DNA from: Cadophora sp. MPI-SDFR-AT-0126
Taxonomy: Eukaryota > Ascomycota > Leotiomycetes > Helotiales > Ploettnerulaceae
Assembly (NCBI GenBank): GCA_020747065.1
Contig: JAGMVK010000018.1
Span: forward strand, 248,001 to 312,000
DNA: 64,000 nt
Reading direction: 5' to 3'
Positions 43,910 through 52,781 of the stretch are shown here, piece by piece. The notes under the pieces were generated by a model. That model was not told where the DNA came from, searched no databases, and saw nothing but the letters and a program-made list of their open reading frames with translations. How positions within the stretch are numbered: position 1 is the stretch's first letter; each line of letters starts with the position of its first letter. Made by a program: the position numbers and the translations under genes.

Positions 43910-45107
43910 ATGCTCCGCATAAACTACTATATCTCCGGCCACGGCTACGGCCACGCCACCCGCTCCGCCCAACTAATCACCGCCCTACTCTCCCTCTCCC
44001 CCACAACCCACATAACAATAATCACCACCGCACCCCCTCATCTCTTCCCCATCTCCCCGCGCATCTCATTCCTCCCTCTCCAAGTAGACTCCGCAATCAT
44101 CCAACCCCAACCCTACACCATTGACGCCGTAGCCAGCTTCGCGAACCTAGCTTCGTTCCTGCGGGAGGCTGAGACGGAAGAGTGGAGGGAGAGGATGGAG
44201 AGTGTACTGGAGGAGACGGGGTGTGATTTGGTTTTGGCGGATGCGCCGTGGCCGGTTGCGTGGCTTGGTGGTGGTGAGGCGAATAGGAGGGGGATTAAGG
44301 CGGTGCTGGTGTCGAATTTTACGTTTGATGCGATTTTTGAGAGGTTGCTTACGTATTTGCCGGCTGAGGGACGGGAGCCGGAAGCGAGGATGGTGGAGAA
44401 GGTTGAGAAGTTGTATGCGGAATATGATTACGCGGTTAGGTTGCCGGGATATATCTTGTTCCCGTTTGCGGAGAAGTACTGGAGCGTGGAGGAGAGGAAG
44501 AGGAGGTTGGTGGATGTACCGCTTGTTTTTCGGCCAGCGAAGTTGAGGAGGGAGGAAGTGCTGGAGAAGTTGGGCATTCCAGTGGAGAAGCGCGGGTGCA
44601 AGATTCTTCTTGTTCAGTTTGGTGGACAGATTCTGGCCAAGAGTGGGGAAGCCAAAGTTCCCAACATACCTGAGGGCTGGATATGCTTGTCTTCCGATGA
44701 GGTAGACGACGACAGGTTCTTTAAATTCCCGAAAGATGTCTATTCGCCAGACTTGGTGGGAGCAGCCGACGTCGTGCTAGGCAAGATAGGTAAGTCCACC
44801 CATAGCCTATGACAGATTACGAAGACTGACTTGGCTAGGCTATGGAACAGTATCGGAATGTGTTGGCATGCAAAAAGCTCTGATTTATGTTTTGCGACCA
44901 ATGTTTGCCGAGGAGCCGGGATTACTGAAATACATGAGTGGAAATGGGTGCTGTGAGGAGATTTCCGTAGCTGAATACGAGAGCGGTAGTTGGTCGGGCG
45001 TCATAGAAAAGACACTGAGGGCTCAAGATGGAAAGAGACAGAGGAGGATAGAAGAAGGGAGTGTAGAAGTAGCCAGGGTTATCGAAGAATTGGTTCGCGA
45101 GAAGTAG
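43910..45107 (+). CDS. GT-B-type glycosyltransferase-like protein (arabinokinase N-domain-like)
   Basis: Two exons (43910-44789, 44839-45107) give 382 aa. The ATG at 43910 was chosen; the frame is open further upstream but with no ATG. The N-terminus INYYISGHGYGHATRSAQLI is the nucleotide-sugar-transferase-like block seen in the N-terminal domain of plant L-arabinokinases and related MurG/GT28-like proteins. Other features are DLVLADAPWPVAW, ILLVQFGGQ and GKIGYGTVSECVGM, the last being the C-domain donor-binding loop. There is no GHMP kinase domain, so only the GT-B half exists. It probably transfers or binds a nucleotide sugar in the cytosol, with acceptor unknown. Confidence 0.85.
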
Positions 45108-45494
45108 ACAAGGCCAGTCATTTAGATCATAGACTACCGTAGAATATAAATCATCTTGGTTCTTCAAAGTCTGTGTTGCCTGATTCTGAGCCGCTGGAGA
45201 AGTTAGGTCGTTTCCGTTGATTCGTGATTCAGTGCCTAGCACGGTTGAAATGACTGAAAGACATTCCTTAGCAGCAAAAGACAGGAGTTCAGGTAGGGAC
45301 ATGTTGTTTATTGATGCAATTATTCTACCATCAGCCCGGGGAGGGTAATATGCTTGGAAAGCTGTAATTGTATGAGTAGCCCGACTGTACCAGGCCAGTC
45401 TCTAAAGTCCGTCTACTGCCCTCCTTGTATCGGAAACGAGAGCTGACTGATGCCATTTCAATATACCCATCTTCCATGCTAACTTCCCAGAACG
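45108..45494. other. Intergenic between convergent genes
   Basis: 3' flanks of the glycosyltransferase-like gene and the minus-strand orphan gene. Nothing recognised. Confidence 0.5.
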
Positions 45495-46526
45495 CTATAG
45501 ATATACCGAGTCACCACCAACCACTCCACTCTGGATCATGGTGTCCGAATAGATATCCATACGAATGGAATTGAAATCCGCAACGGTCATCCAAGCCAGT
45601 ACGAACATCCGCGAATGTCCTGGGCGGCGACACTGAACGGACAGTTGCTGAGACCCCACACAAGCAAGATTATACTGGGATCTTAGAACATCACCAGTGG
45701 TTGACAGACGGTACGGAATAGGGCAGCTACCATCTCCATAATAAAAGAAGCCTATGTGTCGTTGTTGTATCATCGTGCCGTCTTGCAAGACAGTTGATTG
45801 TCGGACTTCATATACCCATTTCCCAGGAGCGATGAAAAAAGTCGATCTATCCATATTTGCGTCTCGAAAGCCGGTCCATTGTGAGAGGTATGAAGCTCCA
45901 CACAATAATTTCAACCGAAACGTGGAAAGGCCCTGAGGCTCTGGTTCCAGAAGGAATCCACAACAATGAGGTGCCTCGCCGGTGGTGTGTGGTCCAATGA
46001 CTCTGTGGGGACCTTCTGGTAGCGGTAGAGAAGCGCCAAGTGAAGGTATACTTGGAGCCTGTATTCGGCTCGAGGGAGGCGTTTGGATGTTGGATGAGGA
46101 TTCATTTGGAGAACCAGCGGCGTTGACCGACCTCCCTGAGGGTTGCTCGATCCCTCCACCAGCCTGCTTTATCCGCGCGGATGACCCATCAAACAAGTGC
46201 GGATCCAGAACCGTGTTGCCAGGAAGCCCGAGTGATGAACTACCAGCACCACCATCCCGTACCAGTTCCGGGTCCAGCGCATTATTCTCAAAAGAAGATA
46301 GTATTGAGCGATCAGGAGCATCTTCATCTTCCAAGCGTGTAGCGTCGAGGTATCTGGTGAGATTAGTGTCCTCTGTTGTGTTCGAGTAGGTGTTGTAAAT
46401 CAGATCGGGATAGGGACCTGAAGACAATGGAGACTTTTCTTCGGGGCTGGACTCGGGATCTTCGTCCTCGCAGCGATTGTGGTTGGCTCTCCATGATAAA
46501 GGATATGTCGGGGTTGGAAACGACAT
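45495..46526 (-). CDS. Hypothetical protein, 343 aa
   Basis: Single exon. The N-terminal half (1-185) is acidic and Ser/Pro-rich, apparently disordered. The C-terminal half looks folded: GASYLSQWTGFRDANMDRST, FFIAPGKWVYEVRQSTVLQD, QQRHIGFFYYGDGSCPIPYR and SRMFVLAWMTVADFNSIRMD. Aromatic-rich beta-type patterns suggest a compact beta domain. No signal peptide or membrane helix. Family not recognised. Confidence 0.65.
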   Translation of the reverse strand: MSFPTPTYPLSWRANHNRCEDEDPESSPEEKSPLSSGPYPDLIYNTYSNTTEDTNLTRYLDATRLEDEDAPDRSILSSFENNALDPELVRDGGAGSSSLGLPGNTVLDPHLFDGSSARIKQAGGGIEQPSGRSVNAAGSPNESSSNIQTPPSSRIQAPSIPSLGASLPLPEGPHRVIGPHTTGEAPHCCGFLLEPEPQGLSTFRLKLLCGASYLSQWTGFRDANMDRSTFFIAPGKWVYEVRQSTVLQDGTMIQQRHIGFFYYGDGSCPIPYRLSTTGDVLRSQYNLACVGSQQLSVQCRRPGHSRMFVLAWMTVADFNSIRMDIYSDTMIQSGVVGGDSVYL

Positions 46527-47106
46527 GGCACAAATGCTGCAGAAGAGATATGAAGATGATGCTGGAACAAAGTCGAAAAGTTAACGGACACGAGGGTATG
46601 GAGAGGTACTTGCCAGAATGTGAGGCAAGAGAAAGTCATCAGGGAATGAAGCAATTGCTACTGAGCAGGATCGCTCTTGCCAAAGTATGACTGGTATCGA
46701 GATGTCACCATTCACAAGTGAAACTAGGCCCGGCTTCTATTTATGTTTTTTTTCCCCTTCTAATCCTACAGAAAATGATGTGATACAAAACAACCTGGAT
46801 ATCTCTTGAAGAGATACATCCAAACGTGGCCGCCTCACGCGCGTTACAGCGTTCCCCTTATTTTCATGGCTCGTCAGTCCCACCACCCATTCCCGGGTCC
46901 ATCTGCACGTCTGCTACGGCTGGAAAATCCTTTGTCCCCAATAATTGTACTATACATGATTTGTAAACGCAAGAATGTGCAAGTGAGCGGTGGATCGTCA
47001 CGAGCGATCAGATATGCGACCTCGTATTCCCATTTGGCCCTCCTCAGACTCGCCCAGCTGAGATCCAATCCTTCCTTAACCCATATGTCGTGCACTACAA
47101 ATGCAT
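46527..47106. other. Intergenic
   Basis: Promoter side of the 343-aa gene, with a poly-T tract at about 46747-46754, and 3' flank of the Zn2Cys6 gene. No gene recognised. Confidence 0.5.
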
Positions 47107-48780
47107 TTACAACTTCTCGATGCGATACTTGCGGAGCGTCTGAGCGAAGTCTCGACCGGTGTCCTCACAAATCTTGCGGATGACCTCACGGCTCTTGGCC
47201 TCTCCCTGAGCTTGCCACTGAACCTCGAAGAGGGTGAATGTGTGAGCATCGTGGCCGGGACAGACGAAGTCGACACTGTGTCGTTGGCGTACAAGGCATT
47301 CGATCCGGACTCTGGGGGCCTCAACCGAAGTAACCGTCTCGGGTGCTTGAACTAGGATCTCAGTGATCTCGCCACTTGCCCAGTCATCGGTTCCGTAGAA
47401 ATTGATGCCTCTCTCACCGCAAGCCTTGATGTGATATGCAAGACCAAACACGATGTTGAAATCGCACCATACGACTCCATATTGCGCCTTGGGACCAATT
47501 ACAAGCTGATCAGGGAAGATTCCTGCGATGCGGCGGGTGAGTGTCAACAAGTGGCCATGGCCGCGATCGTTGACGGGATGTGATATGCCGATGCGCTTGC
47601 AGCATAGCAAGAAAGGTTGATCTTCGTAGTGTCGCTCTCCTTGGTCTGGAAGCACATCATTGTCTTGGACACTTTGCTGAGTACTGCTGCTCTTGTTCTT
47701 CTTTCCTCTATTGCGGGCAGGCTTTGCAGTGATGACTCCTCCTGTAGCAGGGATAGGACGTCTAACAGGGGGAGGTGTTGAGTGGGCGGTGCTTATTCCA
47801 CCTTCATCGTCGTCTTCGATGGTAACAGACTGGAACGAAGCGATTGCGCTGGATGGACCTGGTGTAGCAGATGACTGTGCGTCAGAAGACTCGGCAGCGT
47901 TGGCAGACTCAAGATCGACGACTGACTTGACCTTCTTCTTTGGACGTCTGCGCTTCTTGTTCTTGCTGATTAACTCCTGTCCAGCGAGTTGAACTTTGGT
48001 GAGCGGAGTGGCGTTGGATGGTGGAAGCTCAGGGTCGGGAGAGTCAAAGATGTCGGTCTGTTCAAGAATCGCAAGGGCCTCGTCGTTGGCAAGCTGCATG
48101 ATCTGGTCTGGCTGCAGAATTCTCTTGGATGGGCCATCAAGATCTTCACCAATGACCTCTTCCTCTGCTTCGATGCCAGCGAAGGGTCGCATGCCAGCTT
48201 GTTGAGCCGGTTGGGGGATTTGTTGATTGTGCTTCATGATGTGCTCTGCTCGGGTAGCGTATTGGGTTTCGATCGCTCTACCGGAGCCCTGCTGGCTAGC
48301 AGCCCAGCGTCTACGTGAAGTCAGCTGGAGAACGTGCTCAGGTGGTTGTTCGTCAGACTCAGCATCGGAGTTGTCGAAGCGGTTACGCGCCTCGTAATCA
48401 GCCTGCTCCTGCTCTGTGCGTTGAGGGCCACGTACTGAACGACTTGGCGACATTGCAGCAGGAGACGCTGGTATCGCAGGTGTCGCTGGTGTACCTACGT
48501 TGAAGGTATAACGAGGAGGGAGGTGTGGAGGCTGGCGAGGGATGGATTGATACGGCTGGCAGTTGTCAAGTCCGGCGGCTTCACACCGGGTGCATGGAAT
48601 CTTGCCGTCGGCGTAGTCGCACTTCAAGTGTCGTTGATGGCAGTAAATACAAGAGCCACGGCTGGTGCGCCTCGGTTGTCCTCCTTTGTTGATTGGTGCC
48701 TGAGGCGGCAGGGTAGGATCCTCACCATTTCTTCCAAGTGTAGCGTCACCGGCATGTCCAACCTTAAGAGTAGACAACAT
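47107..48780 (-). CDS. Zn(II)2Cys6-type nuclear protein
   Basis: Single exon, 557 aa. A Cys6 cluster lies at about residues 44-74: CIYCHQRHLKC, then CTRCEAAGLDNC, spacing C-x2-C-x6-C-x8-C-x2-C-x7-C, which fits the fungal binuclear zinc cluster that binds DNA. The middle is acidic and disordered, with a lysine/arginine patch (KNKKRRRPKKKVK) that looks like a nuclear localisation signal. The C-terminal ~190 residues, from about HYEDQPFLLCCKRIGISHPV through GINFYGTDDWASGEITEI to the end, look like a separate folded domain I do not recognise. There is no classical fungal_trans middle-homology domain. Likely a transcription regulator, target unknown. Confidence 0.8.
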   Translation of the reverse strand: MLSTLKVGHAGDATLGRNGEDPTLPPQAPINKGGQPRRTSRGSCIYCHQRHLKCDYADGKIPCTRCEAAGLDNCQPYQSIPRQPPHLPPRYTFNVGTPATPAIPASPAAMSPSRSVRGPQRTEQEQADYEARNRFDNSDAESDEQPPEHVLQLTSRRRWAASQQGSGRAIETQYATRAEHIMKHNQQIPQPAQQAGMRPFAGIEAEEEVIGEDLDGPSKRILQPDQIMQLANDEALAILEQTDIFDSPDPELPPSNATPLTKVQLAGQELISKNKKRRRPKKKVKSVVDLESANAAESSDAQSSATPGPSSAIASFQSVTIEDDDEGGISTAHSTPPPVRRPIPATGGVITAKPARNRGKKNKSSSTQQSVQDNDVLPDQGERHYEDQPFLLCCKRIGISHPVNDRGHGHLLTLTRRIAGIFPDQLVIGPKAQYGVVWCDFNIVFGLAYHIKACGERGINFYGTDDWASGEITEILVQAPETVTSVEAPRVRIECLVRQRHSVDFVCPGHDAHTFTLFEVQWQAQGEAKSREVIRKICEDTGRDFAQTLRKYRIEKL

Positions 48781-50934
48781 TTTGGGTGGAGTTCTAGGAA
48801 CTTGTTGGGTCGATATGAAGAGAAGGGTGGGATCTGATATTTATGAGCTTCTTACTGCATTAATCTGTTATCTGACTGTCAGTCAAGTTTGGGAACAAGC
48901 GGCTGCACGGAAGGGAGATGAAGCAAGCTCGACCTCAGTGGTTGGCGAAGGAATGATGAAGAACTTGCAAAAAAGACTTACTAGAGGACTTCCCGCTGAT
49001 ATGGCACAATAATTGCGCACTTGTGTAGTGTAATGCTAGGCAATGTAGTGTATTTTGCTCTGAAGCACTTGTGCTGATGCCAGAAGAGATCGATCGAGAC
49101 TTCGAAAAGCAGAGCCACCAACGATGCCGTAGCTCTTGAGTACACGACAGTAGAGCAGCAAGAGACCAGCGCAATGAAACGTGAGCCCCAAGAGTGCCGC
49201 GAAGATCTTGCGAATATGCTGTGGGCATGTGTGGTGTTGATGGGAGACGAGGCGGAAATCGAGAATGGTACCTCTCGTAGCAAGACAAGAGCGGCACTAG
49301 AGTAAAAGAGAGATTCTCAGAGCAAGGAGATACTGCAAGTATGCGCAAGAGAGGCTTGATCGCGAGTCGACTGCAAGGGAATGACTGCGTTGTTGTGGTT
49401 GACTGATTGTGCCGTGGTCGAGTCGACCGATCTGGAGAGCGAGGCTCCTTCGTGAGCAATCCAAGTACGTAGGAATGCAGACGAATAGAGAAAGGCTCAA
49501 AAAGAGTGCTTAACGGAGTTGGCGACTATGCGGTTACAATGAAGGTACTGTAGAGCGTAGGATGCGATGTGGAGGAGGTGGCGTTGATGAGGGAAGAGGA
49601 TGGAATTCGGTCGGCGGAGAAAAGTATATTTGCAAAAGCTTCCATGTGTGTCGAGGTAGCGGGCGGTCGACCTAGGCGCTGGGGATGGGCAGATATAGGT
49701 TGGGGGACTAGCTTGGAAAATCCTTATTGGCTAGAGGGTGAGGAGTCTCGAAGGAAATAAGACTGTAGACCTCGAGATGGCTGAATGTTGGCGAGCAGGA
49801 CAATGGATTAGACGACCGACGGCGAGGAGGACATTCAGGGAACTTAGTGAGCGGTACGGAGGGGTACTAAGAGGGATAGTAAGAACGATCATTTGAGTGG
49901 ATGAAGGGGGAAGTAAGATAAACAATGACTTATAAGGAAGTTAGTGAGTTGGACCATTCGAAGGCTAACTTAGACTTGCCCCTTCCAAGGTCAGGCTGTC
50001 CAATAAGTTTCAAATGTCTGACAGAAGGCTTTTGTTCGAGTTTGAACATGACTTTTCCATAACGTGAAAGATTTAGTACTTGGAGGTGTTAGTAATTTGT
50101 TCATAGTGTTAACCGGGGCTGGTGGAAACTCGAGTTCCGACACCAAGATACATGGCAGCTTGCGATATGCTCAGGTGCTGATTGTACAGTCTCAAGACCT
50201 CTGAGTATTTGAGATGTTCTTTGACAAAGTGTTGACTGGTCAGATTCAGATACACGTTATGCATTGAAGTTACGATGTGAAGTAACAGAATGTGAACGGC
50301 TTTGTATCATGATGCGACAATACATAGGATAAACCTGAATGGCCTCAATTTCTCTCTGTTCAGCATGTAAAACAATATACAAACAGAACATTGATATTAA
50401 GAAGGCAAACCGCATACTACAAGGCAGTAGACGCGGGACTGAGTTGGTAAAGAATTAAAGACAGCAGAAAGATCAACTACAGGAAAATGCAAAATGGCCA
50501 CTGGGGCGGAAAAAGGTAGCTGGAGGGGCTGTCTATTTTACAGGAAAAGTGTATATTGGTGACTGAAGAATTCTGGGCTCGAGGAGAAAACCTTTTCCCA
50601 CTCTATTACGCAGGACGCAAGATGAAGTCAAACATACATGAAAGGCACAAAAGCGAGATTCAGCTCTCACGCAACATAAGGAGGATTTCAATTGGGCCCA
50701 TAAAAGGCGAATGACTAAGAACAAGCGAGCAGCAGTGACTGTTGAAGAAATATAAGCAGAACATGCTGGGGGACTACAATCGCAATGCAGCCAAATGGCA
50801 GCGAGGAATCGTATTCGGGGTATTTTAACTCAACGAAGCAAAAACATGATAGAACTGCATAGGCACACCAATGACTTCTCGAAGCATCGAAGCTTCGCGA
50901 CTGGCGGAATTCCATGGTACATTTAGGTACCTCA
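48781..50934. other. 2.1-kb upstream region of the Zn2Cys6 gene
   Basis: No supported gene. Several short minus-strand frames (48.9-49.5 kb) are not protein-like. The length would suit a long regulated promoter or 5' leader of the Zn2Cys6 gene. The far end (50.0-50.9 kb) is the 3' flank of the MscL-type gene. Confidence 0.4.
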
Positions 50935-51681
50935 TCACATCCTATCCTCACGCCCGTCTTGCCAGCTGGTACAGTTGATGCATCGTTTTGCCTAGATTTG
51001 ATTGGTAAATGAGTGGGTTTCAATAACGTTGAGGGGCAATACCTTTCCACTGATCCGCTTCCGACAATACCGACATTTGACCGTGATTTTGATGATAGAC
51101 TCGTTGCTCATCGTGTCATAGAGACTGGCAATAACATATAGAGCCAAGCCTACCCCAAGGAAGTTGATGATCTTATTGAAGAAGGCACTTTACAGAGTCA
51201 GTACTTTGAGCCATTTTTTGAGCTCGAAGATAGGCAAGACCTAGGGAAAACAAACCCGTAAGCGAGCACTACAGCTCCATCATCAGCTGCCTGCTGCAGA
51301 GTGTTGTATCCAATCCCATCTGTCTCATTGTATCCTGAACCTCTTCTCAAGATAGCGAACTTCTCATCCATATTCCGGTTGATAAATGGAAGAAGGGAGA
51401 GAGGTGGAAGCAAGATATCCGAAACGAAGGAAGTCACTACTGTAGTGAACGCTGCAGCGATGCTGTGTAATCGGAATTCAGTGTGCTGTCGTATACGCAA
51501 AGCAATTGCCCAAATGTAGTAATACTCACATCAAACCAACAGCCACTTCGAGGATATTGTCCTGGAGAGCCCAATCGGTGAAGCCATGCCACATCTTGTT
51601 GGCTCGTCTTCCAACCTCCTCGCCTGCATGCTGAAGCAAGTCCTGGCTGTCTTCGAGACGAATACGTGGTCTTGACATCAT
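50935..51681 (-). CDS. MscL-type mechanosensitive channel with C-terminal Cys4 motif
   Basis: Four exons on the minus strand (51530-51681, 51256-51462, 51043-51187, 50935-50991) give 186 aa with consistent phases. MscL family hallmarks: GFTDWALQDNILEVAVGLI before the pore-lining helix IAAAFTTVVTSFVSDILLPP, a loop (MDEKFAILRRGSGYNETDGI), and a second helix FFNKIIINF-like segment running FLGVGLALYVIASLYD. In bacteria MscL opens under membrane tension to release solutes; a fungal role in osmotic shock is inferred. Beyond the usual end, the tail carries CRYCRKR...RCINC (C-x2-C-x10-C-x2-C), a probable zinc ribbon, split by the last intron. Divergent from the Yar1-like gene with 280 bp between starts. 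Confidence 0.92.
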
Positions 51682-51818
51682 GCCGTATACTCGTCGGTAT
51701 ATCCAAATAGCAAGAGAGATCTTCAGATGTTCTGAAGATATTCCAATGAACTTCCCCAGAACAACGAAGTTGAGAGGAGGCTGGGAGAATGTCTTGGTGT
51801 CCTCAAAATAGAGTTACG

Positions 51819-51824
51819 CACGTG
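51819..51824. promoter_or_regulatory. CACGTG in the shared MscL/Yar1-like promoter
   Basis: CACGTGAC lies in the middle of the 280-bp divergent spacer, 138 bp from one start and 137 bp from the other. A Cbf1-like bHLH site is plausible. Inferred from sequence and position. Confidence 0.35.
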
Positions 51825-51961
51825 ACGCTACTAGCTCAACCCCTGAGCCTTGGCACACACTATCGCGCTTCCCTGCCGCGATAAGAAATAAATTTATTTG
51901 CAAGTCAACATGACCCCGCCATCGAGGTGTCCCATCACAGACTCGTGAACCGAACCACAAA

Positions 51962-52781
51962 ATGGCGCCTACTTTTTCGGAAGACGAAATCGATGATTTG
52001 TTGTACTTCGCAAGAACTGGCGATAAGGCCAAATTCGAAACATTGAAAGAAGACCTCTGTACGAGGGAAAAGGTTGATGTCGCCGAGTTATTAAAGAGTG
52101 CGCGGGATTCGGAGAGCGGGAATGGAGTCTTTCATATGGCAGCTGCCAATGGACACCATGGTAAGTGGATATACTTCATACGCGCTGTATGCGAAAGCGA
52201 GGCTCTGTAGCATGGCGAGAGCGATGCGAGGAGAATGAGAAACGAAGATACGGCGAGGGGGAAAATACGGCGAGGGAGAAAATACAGCGAGGGAGAAATA
52301 GAAAGGAGGCGAAGGAGCATATGTACACCCTGCTAATACATATCCCGCAGCCATCCTTCTAGACCTCTGCAAAGCCCTCAGTGGATCCTCTCCGCAAAAT
52401 CCGACCATGCTCTCAATACTCAACTCACAAAATGCTGCCGGAAACACAGCTCTGCACTGGGCTGCACTCAACGGACACTTGGAGGCAGTGAAGGTTCTGC
52501 TGGACGAAGGTTCCGACCCAACAATCACAAATCACAAAGGCCACGATGCTGTTTACGAAGCAGAGTTGAACGACAAGCGCGAGGTTGTGGAGTGGGTACT
52601 AAAGGAGGGAGGAGAGGGCTTGGAGGCAGGACTCAGTGGTGGCGCTGGAGAGGGGCCTGCAGATGCAGATGAGGACATGGCCAATGGAAACGGAGAAGGG
52701 GTGGACGAAGCTATTGATGGGAAGGCTCTTGCGGAAGGATTGAAAGAATTGGTTGTCAAGGATGGAGAGGAGAAGAAGTGA
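51962..52781 (+). CDS. Yar1-like ankyrin-repeat protein
   Basis: Two exons (51962-52160, 52351-52781) give 209 aa. The start MAPTFSEDEIDDLLYFARTG is followed by ankyrin repeats NGVFHMAAANGHH, then NAAGNTALHWAALNGHLEAV and KVLLDEGSDPTITNHKGHDA. The acidic C-terminal third is low complexity. Length and order (short helical head, about two ankyrins, acidic tail) match the Yar1 family, cytosolic/nuclear chaperones of ribosomal protein Rps3 in yeast. That role is by family resemblance, and other short ankyrin proteins are possible. The 190-nt intron is long for this window and contains a purine-rich tandem repeat. Confidence 0.8.
52248..52298 (+). repeat. 17-bp tandem repeat inside an intron
   Basis: Three consecutive 17-bp units with the core ATACGGCGAGGG (cores at 52248, 52265 and 52282; the third has ATACAGCGAGGG), followed by a degenerate purine-rich fourth. 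It lies in the intron of the ankyrin gene. Confidence 0.85.

Noticed and set aside
47693..48837. Several plus-strand open frames opposite the Zn2Cys6 gene
   Set aside because: They are antisense shadows of a long exon with clear coding character on the minus strand.
48935..49500. Minus-strand frames of 67-174 codons upstream of the Zn2Cys6 gene
   Set aside because: Composition is not protein-like and no domain or splice continuation into the gene is visible.
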